This document shows, piece by piece, positions 9,001 to 17,767 of a stretch of 32,295 bases of DNA (the stretch's first letter is position 1; each line of letters begins with the position of its first letter). The notes beneath the pieces are model-generated. The model saw only the letters and a list, made by a program, of their open reading frames with translations, did not search any database and was not told the origin of the DNA. The DNA comes from Devosia sp. (GTDB taxonomy: Bacteria; Pseudomonadota; Alphaproteobacteria; Rhizobiales; Devosiaceae), in assembly GCF_028290645.1 (NCBI RefSeq), contig NZ_JAQGJL010000069.1:1-32295 (forward strand). The letters run 5' to 3'. Made by a program: the position numbers and the translations under genes.

Positions 9001-9896
9001 GCTCAGTCGCCACCACCCCGGCCGCCGGCGAAGTCGTCGGCATGAGCCCGCGCAAGCGCAGGATCATCAAGGCGCTGGATATCGCGGGGCTGATTGCCAC
9101 CATCGTCACCTTCCTCGGTGCGATCTTCTGGGCCTTCCCGCTGTACTGGGCCCTGGTCACGACGCTGAAGGTCGAGAACGACATCGTCCAGCCCGGCATC
9201 GCGCTGTGGCCGCAACGCTTCACCCTCGATGCCTATACCCACGTGCTGTTCAACACCAAGATCGGCACCTGGTACATCAACTCGCTGGTGACCGCCGGCT
9301 CGGTGACGGTGTGCGTCGTGCTGATGTCGGCGCTAGCAGGCTATGCCATCAGCCAGCTGAAGTTCCCGGGCCGCCGCATCCTGTGGTGGGTAATCCTCGC
9401 GAGCTTCATGATCCCCATCCCCGCCCTGATCGTGAATCACTTCGTCCTGATCAGCCAGTTCAAGCTGTTCAACAGCTGGCTCGGCGTGATCCTGCCGCAG
9501 CTGGTCTACGGGCCGGTGACCGTGATCATCTACAAGCAGTTCTTCGACTCGGTGCCCAAGGAGCTGCGCGAGGCGGCCAAGATCGACAACGCCAACGAGT
9601 TCCAGATGTTCTTCCGCCTCTACCTGCCGATGAACTGGGGCATCACCACTGCGCTCGCGATCATCACCTTCATCGGCGCCTGGAACCAGTTCCTGTGGCC
9701 GTTCCTCGCCGTCACCGACGAGAAGATGATGAATGTGACGGTCGGCATCACCCAAGTGACCGATGCGTTCGGCGTCAAGTACGCCCGCGACCTCGGCAGC
9801 GCCATCCTGGCCGGCCTGCCGGTGGCGATCGTCTATCTGATCTTCCAGCGCAAGGTGACCGAGGCGATCATGCTGTCGGCGGGCATCAAGGGCTGA
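8997..9896 (+). CDS. Sugar ABC transporter permease (MalG-like)
   Basis: ATGA overlap with previous gene; EAA-type motif 'ELREAAKIDNANEFQMFFRLYLPMNWGI'. Confidence 0.96.
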   Translation: MSSVATTPAAGEVVGMSPRKRRIIKALDIAGLIATIVTFLGAIFWAFPLYWALVTTLKVENDIVQPGIALWPQRFTLDAYTHVLFNTKIGTWYINSLVTAGSVTVCVVLMSALAGYAISQLKFPGRRILWWVILASFMIPIPALIVNHFVLISQFKLFNSWLGVILPQLVYGPVTVIIYKQFFDSVPKELREAAKIDNANEFQMFFRLYLPMNWGITTALAIITFIGAWNQFLWPFLAVTDEKMMNVTVGITQVTDAFGVKYARDLGSAILAGLPVAIVYLIFQRKVTEAIMLSAGIKG

Positions 9897-10047
9897 TCGA
9901 GGCACCAGCAAGCGCCGCCCGCGCCTTCGGACCAGTGCCCGGGACGGTTACATCACCGGGTTGACACCGGGTACCTCAATCGTGGAGCCGGACATTGGCT
10001 CGCTTCGTCGCACCGGAGCCCCGGTATTGGACCGGAAGCCGAATGGT

Positions 10048-10077
10048 GAAACGGCCGACCCTGGGGCCGGCCATTTC
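10048..10077. terminator. Bidirectional terminator-like hairpin between convergent genes
   Basis: GAAAcGGCCGacc...ggcCGGCCatTTC: nested inverted repeat between the + ABC operon and a - small gene. Confidence 0.5.
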
Positions 10078-10083
10078 GGTTCG

Positions 10084-10281
10084 TCAGTAGATGTTGAACG
10101 GGTTGCCCTTGCCGGGGTTGTCAAGGCCCCCGGCAGCATGGGGGTTACCGGACTTTATGAACCCCTGGGGCTCAGCGTGCTGGACGGCAGAGATCTTGCC
10201 GGCGAGCGCAGGCGCTGCAGACAGGCCGAGGGATAGGCCCGCTGCAAGCGACACGATCGTCATCAATTCGCGTCTCTTCAT
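10084..10281 (-). CDS. Small secreted protein of unknown function (65 aa)
   Basis: MKRRELMTIVSLAAGLSLGLSAAPALA|GKISAVQHAEPQGFIKSGNPHAAGGLDNPGKGNPFNIY: clear signal peptide; AGGAG upstream. Confidence 0.7.
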   Translation of the reverse strand: MKRRELMTIVSLAAGLSLGLSAAPALAGKISAVQHAEPQGFIKSGNPHAAGGLDNPGKGNPFNIY

Positions 10282-10389
10282 GTCATGTCTCCTATTTGAT
10301 GACCCCCTCTGATAAGCAAGAGGTGCGAGCATAGGGTGAATAGAGCAGCTAAGATTGGAGGCAAATCAGCAACCGCTTCTTGCTTTGGG

Positions 10390-11079
10390 TCAGCCCGCGG
10401 TGAAGCGCTCAACGGGCATGAACAGAAAGGTCGGCGTGAAGTTGAACCGCTTCCAGCAGAGATAGCCCCGCTCGCGCAGATGCGTCTCCACCTCGGCAAA
10501 TTTCGGTTCCATGATCTCGATGTAGAGCAACGGCCGGTGACGCCTCAGGCTCCGCTCGGCGCCGCGCAGCACCTCGAGTTCCCAGCCCTCGACGTCGATC
10601 TTGATGACGTCGATCGCCGCCTCCTCGAGGATCTCATCATCGAGGGTCACCATCACCACCGCTCCCGCCGGATCGGTTTCCACAGTCGCCATGCCGCTGT
10701 TGCCTTCGGTACTCGAGACGGTGCGAACATGGCCGTTTGCGGCCCCCACGGCAGCGTTGCGCACACGGCACAACCCTTCCAGTCCGTTGTCCCGGACATT
10801 GGCCTCGAGGTGCACGCAATTGACCGGATTGGGCTCGAACGCGATCGTCCGGATGCCCAGAACATGCGCGAAATAGACCGAATGATTGCCCACATGGGCA
10901 CCCACATCCACCGCGCACGCCGGAAAGAACAGGCGGGAACGCAGGTCGCTCAGGAGTTCGGCCTCGTAGAACGTTCCGGTGCGGCGGATCACGCGGGCGA
11001 TGTGGTCTTCCTCGCTGGGAAAGCTCAGCGTCAGGTGCTTGCCGGCCGCTTCGAGCGTAACGGTGTGGTTCTGCGTCAT
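10390..11079 (-). CDS. FkbM-family SAM-dependent methyltransferase
   Basis: 'CAVDVGAHVGNHSVYFA...IAFEPNPVNCVHLEANVRDNGLEG...IDVIKIDVEGWELEVLRGAERSL'; start MTQNHTV at 11079. Confidence 0.93.
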   Translation of the reverse strand: MTQNHTVTLEAAGKHLTLSFPSEEDHIARVIRRTGTFYEAELLSDLRSRLFFPACAVDVGAHVGNHSVYFAHVLGIRTIAFEPNPVNCVHLEANVRDNGLEGLCRVRNAAVGAANGHVRTVSSTEGNSGMATVETDPAGAVVMVTLDDEILEEAAIDVIKIDVEGWELEVLRGAERSLRRHRPLLYIEIMEPKFAEVETHLRERGYLCWKRFNFTPTFLFMPVERFTAG

Positions 11080-11795
11080 GCGCGTTCGACCGCGAGAGCC
11101 AGCCTGGCGTTGAGCTTGCCGAAGCCCGCGAACGCCAGGATTTCGTCGAGCTGCTCGCGATGGTGGGCGCGGGTATAGGTTTCGAAGATCGACTCCTCGG
11201 GCTCCTGGTCCTTGATCCACCCATCCGGCCGGGCCGTGCACAGCATGCCGATGCCGTTCTCGTGGCAGTACCGGGCAAACCGCACGTCGACGAAGCGTTG
11301 CGCACTCTTCATGACGTCGAATGGAGGCATCAGGTCGCCCCTAAGCATGAGGCAGCCGGTCCCGAGCTGGTTGACCAGCAATTGCCGCTGCAGCGCCTTG
11401 TCGAACTTGGCGACGAACCTCGATGTCGCTGCCCCCTCGAACAAATCCGAATAGATCACGCCGTGGAGGCCCACCGCGATCCGCTGCGTCGGCAGGTCTT
11501 CATGGCAGGCGATCAGCGTGGCCACATAGTCGGCCGGAAAAACCAGGTCGTCGTCCATGAGGAAGACATACTCGTCGGCCGCCGCCTGCCGCACGAACTT
11601 GCCGGTGTCCTTGAGATCGTCATCGGGGATCAGGTAGTGCACGTTCGGATATTGCGGCAGGGCGCGTTGCTGGCGCTTGCTGTACTGGTTGAGTGCGACG
11701 TGGATCTCGTCGAACTGCGCGACCACACTTTCCAGCATGACCGGAAGGTTGGCACTGCGGCCGGGATAGGTCGCGACCTGTCCGATGCACTTCAT
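11076..11795 (-). CDS. Glycosyltransferase (GT2/GT-A-like)
   Basis: MKCIGQVATYPGRSANLPVMLESVVAQFDEIHVALNQY...EYVFLMDDDLVFPADYVATLI: GT-A fold with DDD motif; ATGA overlaps at both ends. Confidence 0.85.
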   Translation of the reverse strand: MKCIGQVATYPGRSANLPVMLESVVAQFDEIHVALNQYSKRQQRALPQYPNVHYLIPDDDLKDTGKFVRQAAADEYVFLMDDDLVFPADYVATLIACHEDLPTQRIAVGLHGVIYSDLFEGAATSRFVAKFDKALQRQLLVNQLGTGCLMLRGDLMPPFDVMKSAQRFVDVRFARYCHENGIGMLCTARPDGWIKDQEPEESIFETYTRAHHREQLDEILAFAGFGKLNARLALAVERA

Positions 11796-13879
11796 CGCCG
11801 CGTCTCCAGTTCTTCCACTCCCGCATGGCTCATCAGGATGCCGTTGGCGGCGAGGATCTCGTCGATCGGCGCCGTCCCGGCGTGGTTGCCGCCCATGTGG
11901 CGGCGCTTCGCCGCGGCTGCCGCATAGGCCCGGCGTGCCGGGGCACGGAAGCCGTCCTCGGTGGCCTCGATGCCGGGCGACCGCGTTAACGAATTTGCCG
12001 AGGCCAGACCCAGAATTAGCGGCGTCGTCATTAGCCTTACCGCTTCGACGCCAAGGCTCATCCGGAGCCTCTCGTAGAATTCGGTGTCGGCGGCGACCCT
12101 GGCCGTGCGGTATGGTCCGAAGCGCTCGAACACGCCCCTGTGCGCAAACAGGCTGACCACCGCAAGGCGTGCTACGGCATGATCGGACGAAAATACGAAC
12201 TCCCCCTCGCCGGTCACCCGGAACCATTGGCCGACGACCGCGGCAGCACCGTGCTCCCTGAGAAAGCGCAGCTGGCGTTCGATGCGGTCCGGGAAGGCGA
12301 AGTCGTCGGAGTCGTGGAAGGTCACGTAGCTGCCGCGTGCCTCGGCGATGAGGCTGTTGCGGATGCCGTAGGTGCCTTGCTGGGCCTTGGATTGGAACAG
12401 CCTGACCCGCGGATCGCTGCGCAGCTTCTCGAGCTCCCGGCTCGTTCCGTCCGAACTGCAGTCGTCGCAGATCAGGAGCTCGATGTTTCCGTAGCTCTGC
12501 TTGAGGATGGAACGGGCCGCATAGCCGATGGTCTCCGCCGCTTCGTAGGAGGACATGATCACCGAGACCAGCTCATGCTGGTCGCGGGCCGGCGGGCGGT
12601 TCTCGAAGCTCAGGCGCTCCAGCAGGTTCCCCTGGTCGAAGCTGACCTTGGAAAGCAGCGAGTCCCCATGCTTGCCGAGGGCCCGGTTGACGAACATCTT
12701 GTAGAGCGCTGCGTCACGCCGAATGGCAAAATAGTTGGCGAGCAGGAGGTTGCCGTTGGCCGTCGCGCCATCTCCTGCCGCGAGGAGGTTCGGGACGACC
12801 TGGTCCCCGGCCACGGCCATGCGCTTGCTGAGGTAATAGACGTTGATCTTGCGACTCGGCAGCAGCGCGAATTCGGCGAGGAACTCGGTGTTCCCGGTGC
12901 AATAGGTCGAGAACCAGGTGAACAGGCTGTCGTCCTTCTTGACCTGTGCGATGTTCTTGAACAGAAACGCGCGCAGCTTTTCGAGCTCTCCGAAGGCGAT
13001 GAACTTGCGGCAGATGACCCGGGCGGCCGGAATCTGGTGAGCGCCCTCGAGCCTGTCGAAGAACGTCAGCAGGTAGTTCGCCAATCCTTCCGCGGCGTCG
13101 AACCGCTCGCCCGAAAGAGCGATCCTCAATGTCTCGATGATCCAGCCGAACCGGTCGTGATGGCACGCCCGCGACATGTCGGTGTTGTGGTTCAGCAGCG
13201 CGGCAAGCGGCGGATAGGCGCGGTTCGCGGCCCGGGCATCGTCGTGATTGACGATCCGCGACAGCCCCCATTTGGTGGTGAGCACGCCGCGTCGCGTCTC
13301 CCGCCCCTCTTCGGCCCTGGGGGCGAGGTAGTCCCGGAAGGTTGAAAGGTACTCGAACGAGTACCCGCGCGACACGAAGGGCAGGAAGTCCGGCTGGTCG
13401 GTGAGGAATACCGGCTTGAAGTCCTTGCTCTTGCGCTGCTCGGCCGCCACCCCGCCGACCACCCGGTCGAGGTCAACTCCCCTCAGCCCCATCACCGATA
13501 CCCCGACGGTATCGCCGATCGTGTCGGCGAGACTGAAGCAGTCGTGACCGGCATGCGCAGCCAATGGGGCGGACGGCATCACCGGCGCTGCCGGCCACCA
13601 GGCATCGGTGGCCGGTTCCGGCCGGCGCTCCGGGTGCTGCGACTGCGTCGCGCCCGCAAGCCGCGGGCGCAGCTCCACATGGGCGGCCTCCCCCTTGGGG
13701 CCGGCGAGCTTGTGGACGAGACCCGTCAGGGTCCGGTTCGTCCGGTAGTGCCGCTCGATCGCCTCGCGCAGCTTGCGCACCTCGGAGAGATGCGTCGTCG
13801 CGGGGACTGCCTCGGCTTGCGGAAGTTCCGATACCGGGGGCTCGACGCGTCTTGCGCGAACTGTGCTGCGCGCGCTCAC
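11792..13879 (-). CDS. GT2 glycosyltransferase with long N-terminal helical extension
   Basis: C-terminal GT2: 'LVSVIMSSYEAAETIGYAARSILKQSYGNIELLICDDCSSDGTSRELEKL...GSYVTFHDSDDFAFPDRIERQ'; GTG start at 13879 inferred from 4-bp overlap with upstream gene. Confidence 0.9.
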   Translation of the reverse strand: MSARSTVRARRVEPPVSELPQAEAVPATTHLSEVRKLREAIERHYRTNRTLTGLVHKLAGPKGEAAHVELRPRLAGATQSQHPERRPEPATDAWWPAAPVMPSAPLAAHAGHDCFSLADTIGDTVGVSVMGLRGVDLDRVVGGVAAEQRKSKDFKPVFLTDQPDFLPFVSRGYSFEYLSTFRDYLAPRAEEGRETRRGVLTTKWGLSRIVNHDDARAANRAYPPLAALLNHNTDMSRACHHDRFGWIIETLRIALSGERFDAAEGLANYLLTFFDRLEGAHQIPAARVICRKFIAFGELEKLRAFLFKNIAQVKKDDSLFTWFSTYCTGNTEFLAEFALLPSRKINVYYLSKRMAVAGDQVVPNLLAAGDGATANGNLLLANYFAIRRDAALYKMFVNRALGKHGDSLLSKVSFDQGNLLERLSFENRPPARDQHELVSVIMSSYEAAETIGYAARSILKQSYGNIELLICDDCSSDGTSRELEKLRSDPRVRLFQSKAQQGTYGIRNSLIAEARGSYVTFHDSDDFAFPDRIERQLRFLREHGAAAVVGQWFRVTGEGEFVFSSDHAVARLAVVSLFAHRGVFERFGPYRTARVAADTEFYERLRMSLGVEAVRLMTTPLILGLASANSLTRSPGIEATEDGFRAPARRAYAAAAAKRRHMGGNHAGTAPIDEILAANGILMSHAGVEELETRR

Positions 13880-15930
13880 CGGACGGCCTCCAGCATTTCG
13901 GTGAGGGCGTGCGCCGCTTGCGCTGCGCCGTTTGGGCCACACAGGCGCCGACTGTTGTCGGCAAGAAAGGCTCGTGCCTTGGGGTCCATCAGCAAGGTCA
14001 CGAGCTCCGGCAGGTCGGCCAGATCCGCCTCGTCGAGCTCGAACGCGGCGTGAAGGTTCTGGGCATGCAGGGCACGGCCTGCCTGGTCGTCCATCGAGGG
14101 ATGCCGGTTGGGGATGAAGATCGTCGGCAGACCGAAGCTCATCGTCTCATGGAAGGTGTTGTAGCCGGCCGCAGCGATCGAGAAATCGAAGGCGTTGAAA
14201 TACTGGCTGAGGGGATACCCCCGCAGGTACTTGACGTCCGGCCAGTGGGTCAGCGACTGGGCGCCGTTGACCCACTCGGCGACGCTCACCTGCAGTTGCG
14301 GAACCTGCTGCAGCACTTCCACCAGATGGTCGATGAGCGAGACGATGTCGCGGTTGTATCCGGCGCCAAGCTGGATCAGGGCGGAGGGCCGCGCCGGATC
14401 GAGACCGACCGCCTTGGCAGCCTCCCCGCGTGACAGCAGTTCCGTATCGTCAAGCAAGCGGATCGGCGGCACCGGCACGGCTTCATCCCGGCGCTGCGCC
14501 GTCATGCCCTCGTCGGGCTGCCCCTCCAGTTCGCCCGGTTCGACGATGAGATCGAACCAGCGCGCGTTATCAATGAACGGACTGGTCAGGTTCCCCCAAA
14601 GGCCCCGCCGCACCCAGGCCAGCCGGCAGTCGGCACGCGAGGCGACGGCGCGCACCAGGCCGGGCGACGGGTTGTTGCCGTCATAGACGACGAGTGCCGG
14701 ATCGTAGGCGTCGATCAGGCTCTCGAGTTCGAATTGAAACCAGCTGTCCCAGGCCTCGAGGTCGCCACCGACATAGCTCGCCGAAGGGATATATTCCGCC
14801 AGATAGCCGAGCCGCTCGATGGCGCTCACGGCCTGGGCCTGGGTCACGAACATCACGGGTTGTCGCGGATCCATCCGGCGCGCGATCGCCAGCAATCGGC
14901 TGACATGGCCGATGCCGACGCCGTTGGAGGCGAGGAACATGACCGGGCGGGGCCGGGAGCCTTGCTGCGGCCGGGTGTGATCAGCACCGGCTGCGCCGGA
15001 CACGTCCGCCGCCGGCTTGCCGAGTTCGCTGGCAATGGCACGAGTGGTGCGTTTTCGTCTGGCGCGGGTCAGCACCTGCCCGGGCTCGCAGTAGACGGGA
15101 CCCACACCGTAGTGGGGCTTCAGCCAGCGGGGGAGAGCGACCGTCGCCCCGGCATCCAAGGCCGACAGGATGAGCGCATCGGGCAGCGCCGTCGCGCCGG
15201 GCTCGGGAAAGTAGGCGAGGCAGTCGAGCCTGCTGAGCCGATCGAGAGATGGGCAGGGTGCATGCATGGCCGGCGATGCCCGGGAACCATCCAGGTCGAG
15301 GCACACCAGGTCGACATCTGCCGGCACGGCCTCGGGTGGGGGAGCCGAATGGTGTGAAACGACCCAGCCGAGCCGGCTCCGTTGCCGCCGGAGCTTCGGG
15401 GCCGGGATGTCGGTGGACTTGACCGGCGGCTGCCAGTCGTCCGGCGAGAGCGTCAGCGCCGCCGGCGCGGCCTGTCGCAGCCACGGGTTGGTTGGCGCCC
15501 AGACCAGTTCCCCACTGCCTCGCAGCCGCTGCTTGATCTCAGGTACGGAGAAATCTTCGGTGTGATGACACACGAGGATGGTCCGCTCCGATACTATGCC
15601 GGCGAGCGGCCTTGCCTCCCAGTCCAGTTCGGACGGTGCATGGATGACCAGCAGGTCGGTTGCCGGATGAGCCGCCGGATCCACCACGAGTGCCAGGCCC
15701 CGCCGGACGCAGGTCTGTATCTCCGGTGCGACCCGCTGACCCTCCATCGGCCTCGCGGCCTGGATCATCCCGACCCGCGCACCGCTGCCGGCATGGTTGC
15801 GAATTTCTAGCGCGATCCGAAAACTCCAATCGCCGAGGCGAGTCATGTCGCCCGCGATGAGCACGTCGAACCTCGCCGCTCCGTCGTCGGCGGGACGCTT
15901 GGCTCGACGTTTGACAGTTTTGCGGGTCAC
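13876..15930 (-). CDS. Two-domain glycosyltransferase: N-terminal GT-B-like domain fused to MurG/GT28-like C-terminal domain
   Basis: C-term 'VMFLASNGVGIGHVSRLLAIARRM...ALIQLGAGYNRD...FDFSIAAAGYNTFHETMSFGLPTIFIPNRHPSMDDQAGRA'; N-term 'CLAYFPEPGATALPDALILSALDAGATVALPRWLKPHYG'; GTG at 15930 preceded by GGGGGAGG (ATG at 15954 alternative). Confidence 0.85.
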   Translation of the reverse strand: MTRKTVKRRAKRPADDGAARFDVLIAGDMTRLGDWSFRIALEIRNHAGSGARVGMIQAARPMEGQRVAPEIQTCVRRGLALVVDPAAHPATDLLVIHAPSELDWEARPLAGIVSERTILVCHHTEDFSVPEIKQRLRGSGELVWAPTNPWLRQAAPAALTLSPDDWQPPVKSTDIPAPKLRRQRSRLGWVVSHHSAPPPEAVPADVDLVCLDLDGSRASPAMHAPCPSLDRLSRLDCLAYFPEPGATALPDALILSALDAGATVALPRWLKPHYGVGPVYCEPGQVLTRARRKRTTRAIASELGKPAADVSGAAGADHTRPQQGSRPRPVMFLASNGVGIGHVSRLLAIARRMDPRQPVMFVTQAQAVSAIERLGYLAEYIPSASYVGGDLEAWDSWFQFELESLIDAYDPALVVYDGNNPSPGLVRAVASRADCRLAWVRRGLWGNLTSPFIDNARWFDLIVEPGELEGQPDEGMTAQRRDEAVPVPPIRLLDDTELLSRGEAAKAVGLDPARPSALIQLGAGYNRDIVSLIDHLVEVLQQVPQLQVSVAEWVNGAQSLTHWPDVKYLRGYPLSQYFNAFDFSIAAAGYNTFHETMSFGLPTIFIPNRHPSMDDQAGRALHAQNLHAAFELDEADLADLPELVTLLMDPKARAFLADNSRRLCGPNGAAQAAHALTEMLEAVR

Positions 15931-16289
15931 TGGCGCCTCCCCCGCGGGACGCAAACGCGGGAAGGCCGCCGGCGGAGCGCCGGCATGGGAAGATAGAGCT
16001 TGGGCATTGTCGGAGTCGGTTCCTCGGCCTTCCGGGTCATCTCAGGTCGAGGCAACCCAGCATTCTTATGGCTTGTTTGCGCGAGGACGTTCTGTTCACG
16101 ACGGGGTTAAGCACGGCCAAGTCCGTGGCCGCTCTGATCCTGGAATCGATACGAGTCCAAGACCTTAGTTCCCGATTGCGCTCACGGATGGTCACACTTC
16201 GGCCCTTGCTTAAACCCTTATCACTACTTCGCAATTTTACGTATCGACCTTGGTCCCCATGGCGTAGCCGGTGCCAGGAACGCGGGAGG

Positions 16290-16307
16290 GGCGGGGCCCC
16301 TGCCCCG
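16290..16307 (-). terminator. GC-rich hairpin GCGGGGC-CCCT-GCCCCGC downstream of amidase gene
   Basis: Perfect 7-bp arms within about 50 nt of amidase stop; no U tract. Confidence 0.4.
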
Positions 16308-16359
16308 CGACCCAACGCACATGGGCGACGGGCGGCAACCTGCCATTGCTGCAGTGTGA

Positions 16360-17628
16360 CTAGCTGATGGCTGCCGCGAGCCACGCTGCGATGGCGAGCG
16401 TGTCCCGGTCACGGTCGACCGGTCCTACCACCTGGACGCCAAGCGGCAGGCCGAGCGGGCCCGTGCCGGCGGGGATGCTGACACAGGGGCCATGGAGCGC
16501 GGTCCAGAGCTGGTTGAAGCTCGGATCGCCCGTGAAGGCGAGACCCAGCGGCGCTTCGCCGGGCGCGCTGGGGGTGAGAATGGCGTCAATCCCGTCGAAT
16601 ACCGCCGTCATCGCCGCGCGGGCCGCGGCAAATGCCCTGCGGCCGAGCCTGACCGCCTCCGGACCACGCTCAGCTGCATTGTCGAGCATCCGGCAGAGCG
16701 CCTCCGCCAGCCGGTCGCCGTGCTCGCGGCGCTCCCACGCGAGGGCCTGTAGGCTCTCGCCGTACATGACGTCGACATGCCGCCCGAATGCCTCGTCCGT
16801 CTCCTGCGGCAGCGCGATCTCGACGATCTCGGCGCCCGCCCGGGCGGCGGCGGCAATGACTTCGTCCAGCCGCTGCCTCATCGCCGGCGTTGCCAGCTCC
16901 GCCGCAGGGCCAAGGGTGACCCCGAGGCGTGGCGCCCGATCCAGCTTCCGCGCCGGATCGCCCAGATCACGGCCGCTTATCGCACTGATGAACAACGCGC
17001 AGTCGCCGACTTCGCGCGCGAACACGCCGATGGTGTCGAGGCTCTCGCTCATCACCTTCATGCCGGCGCGATGGATGGTCCCGAAGGTCGGCTTGTAGGC
17101 GACGACACCGCAGAACGCCGCCGGCCGGATCAGGCTGCCCGCGGTCTGCGTCCCGAGCGCCAGCGGCACCGCACCATAGGCGACCGCGGCTGCCGAACCC
17201 GACGACGAGCCTCCCGGGGTATGAGCATGATTGTGGGGATTGGTCGTCGGGCCCGGTGTCATCGTCGCAAACGCCGTCGTCACCGTCTTGCCGAAGACAA
17301 CGGCACCGGCGGCCCGCGAAAGGCTGACCACGGCGGCATCCGCGACCGGCCGGTAACCGGCCCAGATCGGAGAGCCGTACTCGGTGACGAGGTCGGCAGT
17401 ATCGATCACGTCCTTGACGGCAATGGGCAATCCTGCGAGCGGCCGGTCGGAAGCGGCTGTTGCATCGGCCTGCCAGCGGTCCCGATCGGCGAGCCGGACG
17501 AATGCGCGGGTCGCCGGTTCGCGCTCCGCGCATCGCTCGAGGCAGGATTCGATCAGCTCGACCGATGAAAGCTTCCCCGCCCTGATCAACGAAAGCGCCT
17601 CACCGGCCGAAAGCTTCCAGGGCAGCAT
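16360..17628 (-). CDS. Amidase (amidase-signature family)
   Basis: 'PLAGLPIAVKDVIDTADLVTEYGSPIWAG...GPTTNPHNHAHTPGGSSSGSAAAVAYGAVPLALGTQTAGSLIRPAAFCGVVAYKP': Ser-cisSer-Lys signature. Confidence 0.96.
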   Translation of the reverse strand: MLPWKLSAGEALSLIRAGKLSSVELIESCLERCAEREPATRAFVRLADRDRWQADATAASDRPLAGLPIAVKDVIDTADLVTEYGSPIWAGYRPVADAAVVSLSRAAGAVVFGKTVTTAFATMTPGPTTNPHNHAHTPGGSSSGSAAAVAYGAVPLALGTQTAGSLIRPAAFCGVVAYKPTFGTIHRAGMKVMSESLDTIGVFAREVGDCALFISAISGRDLGDPARKLDRAPRLGVTLGPAAELATPAMRQRLDEVIAAAARAGAEIVEIALPQETDEAFGRHVDVMYGESLQALAWERREHGDRLAEALCRMLDNAAERGPEAVRLGRRAFAAARAAMTAVFDGIDAILTPSAPGEAPLGLAFTGDPSFNQLWTALHGPCVSIPAGTGPLGLPLGVQVVGPVDRDRDTLAIAAWLAAAIS

Positions 17629-17767
17629 GCGGAACCTCGCCTCCAGCGGTTCTCAGTTCGGTAGCAAAACACCGTCTCCGCGGCAATCCGGCACCAGACG
17701 GGGCGCCGGTCCGGTGCTGGATGTTGCTGGGCCGGCCACAGGTCAAGCCGCGTTCCTGCCCGTTGGC

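Noticed and set aside
16037-16384. 115-aa minus-strand ORF between the glycan operon and amidase
   Set aside because: Overlaps the amidase 3' end, no RBS or domain seen, unusual composition; treated as non-coding.
17690-17730. Imperfect GC hairpin CCGGCACC...GGTGCTGG between uxuA and amidase
   Set aside because: Long loop, mismatch and no U tract; cannot be called a terminator with confidence.
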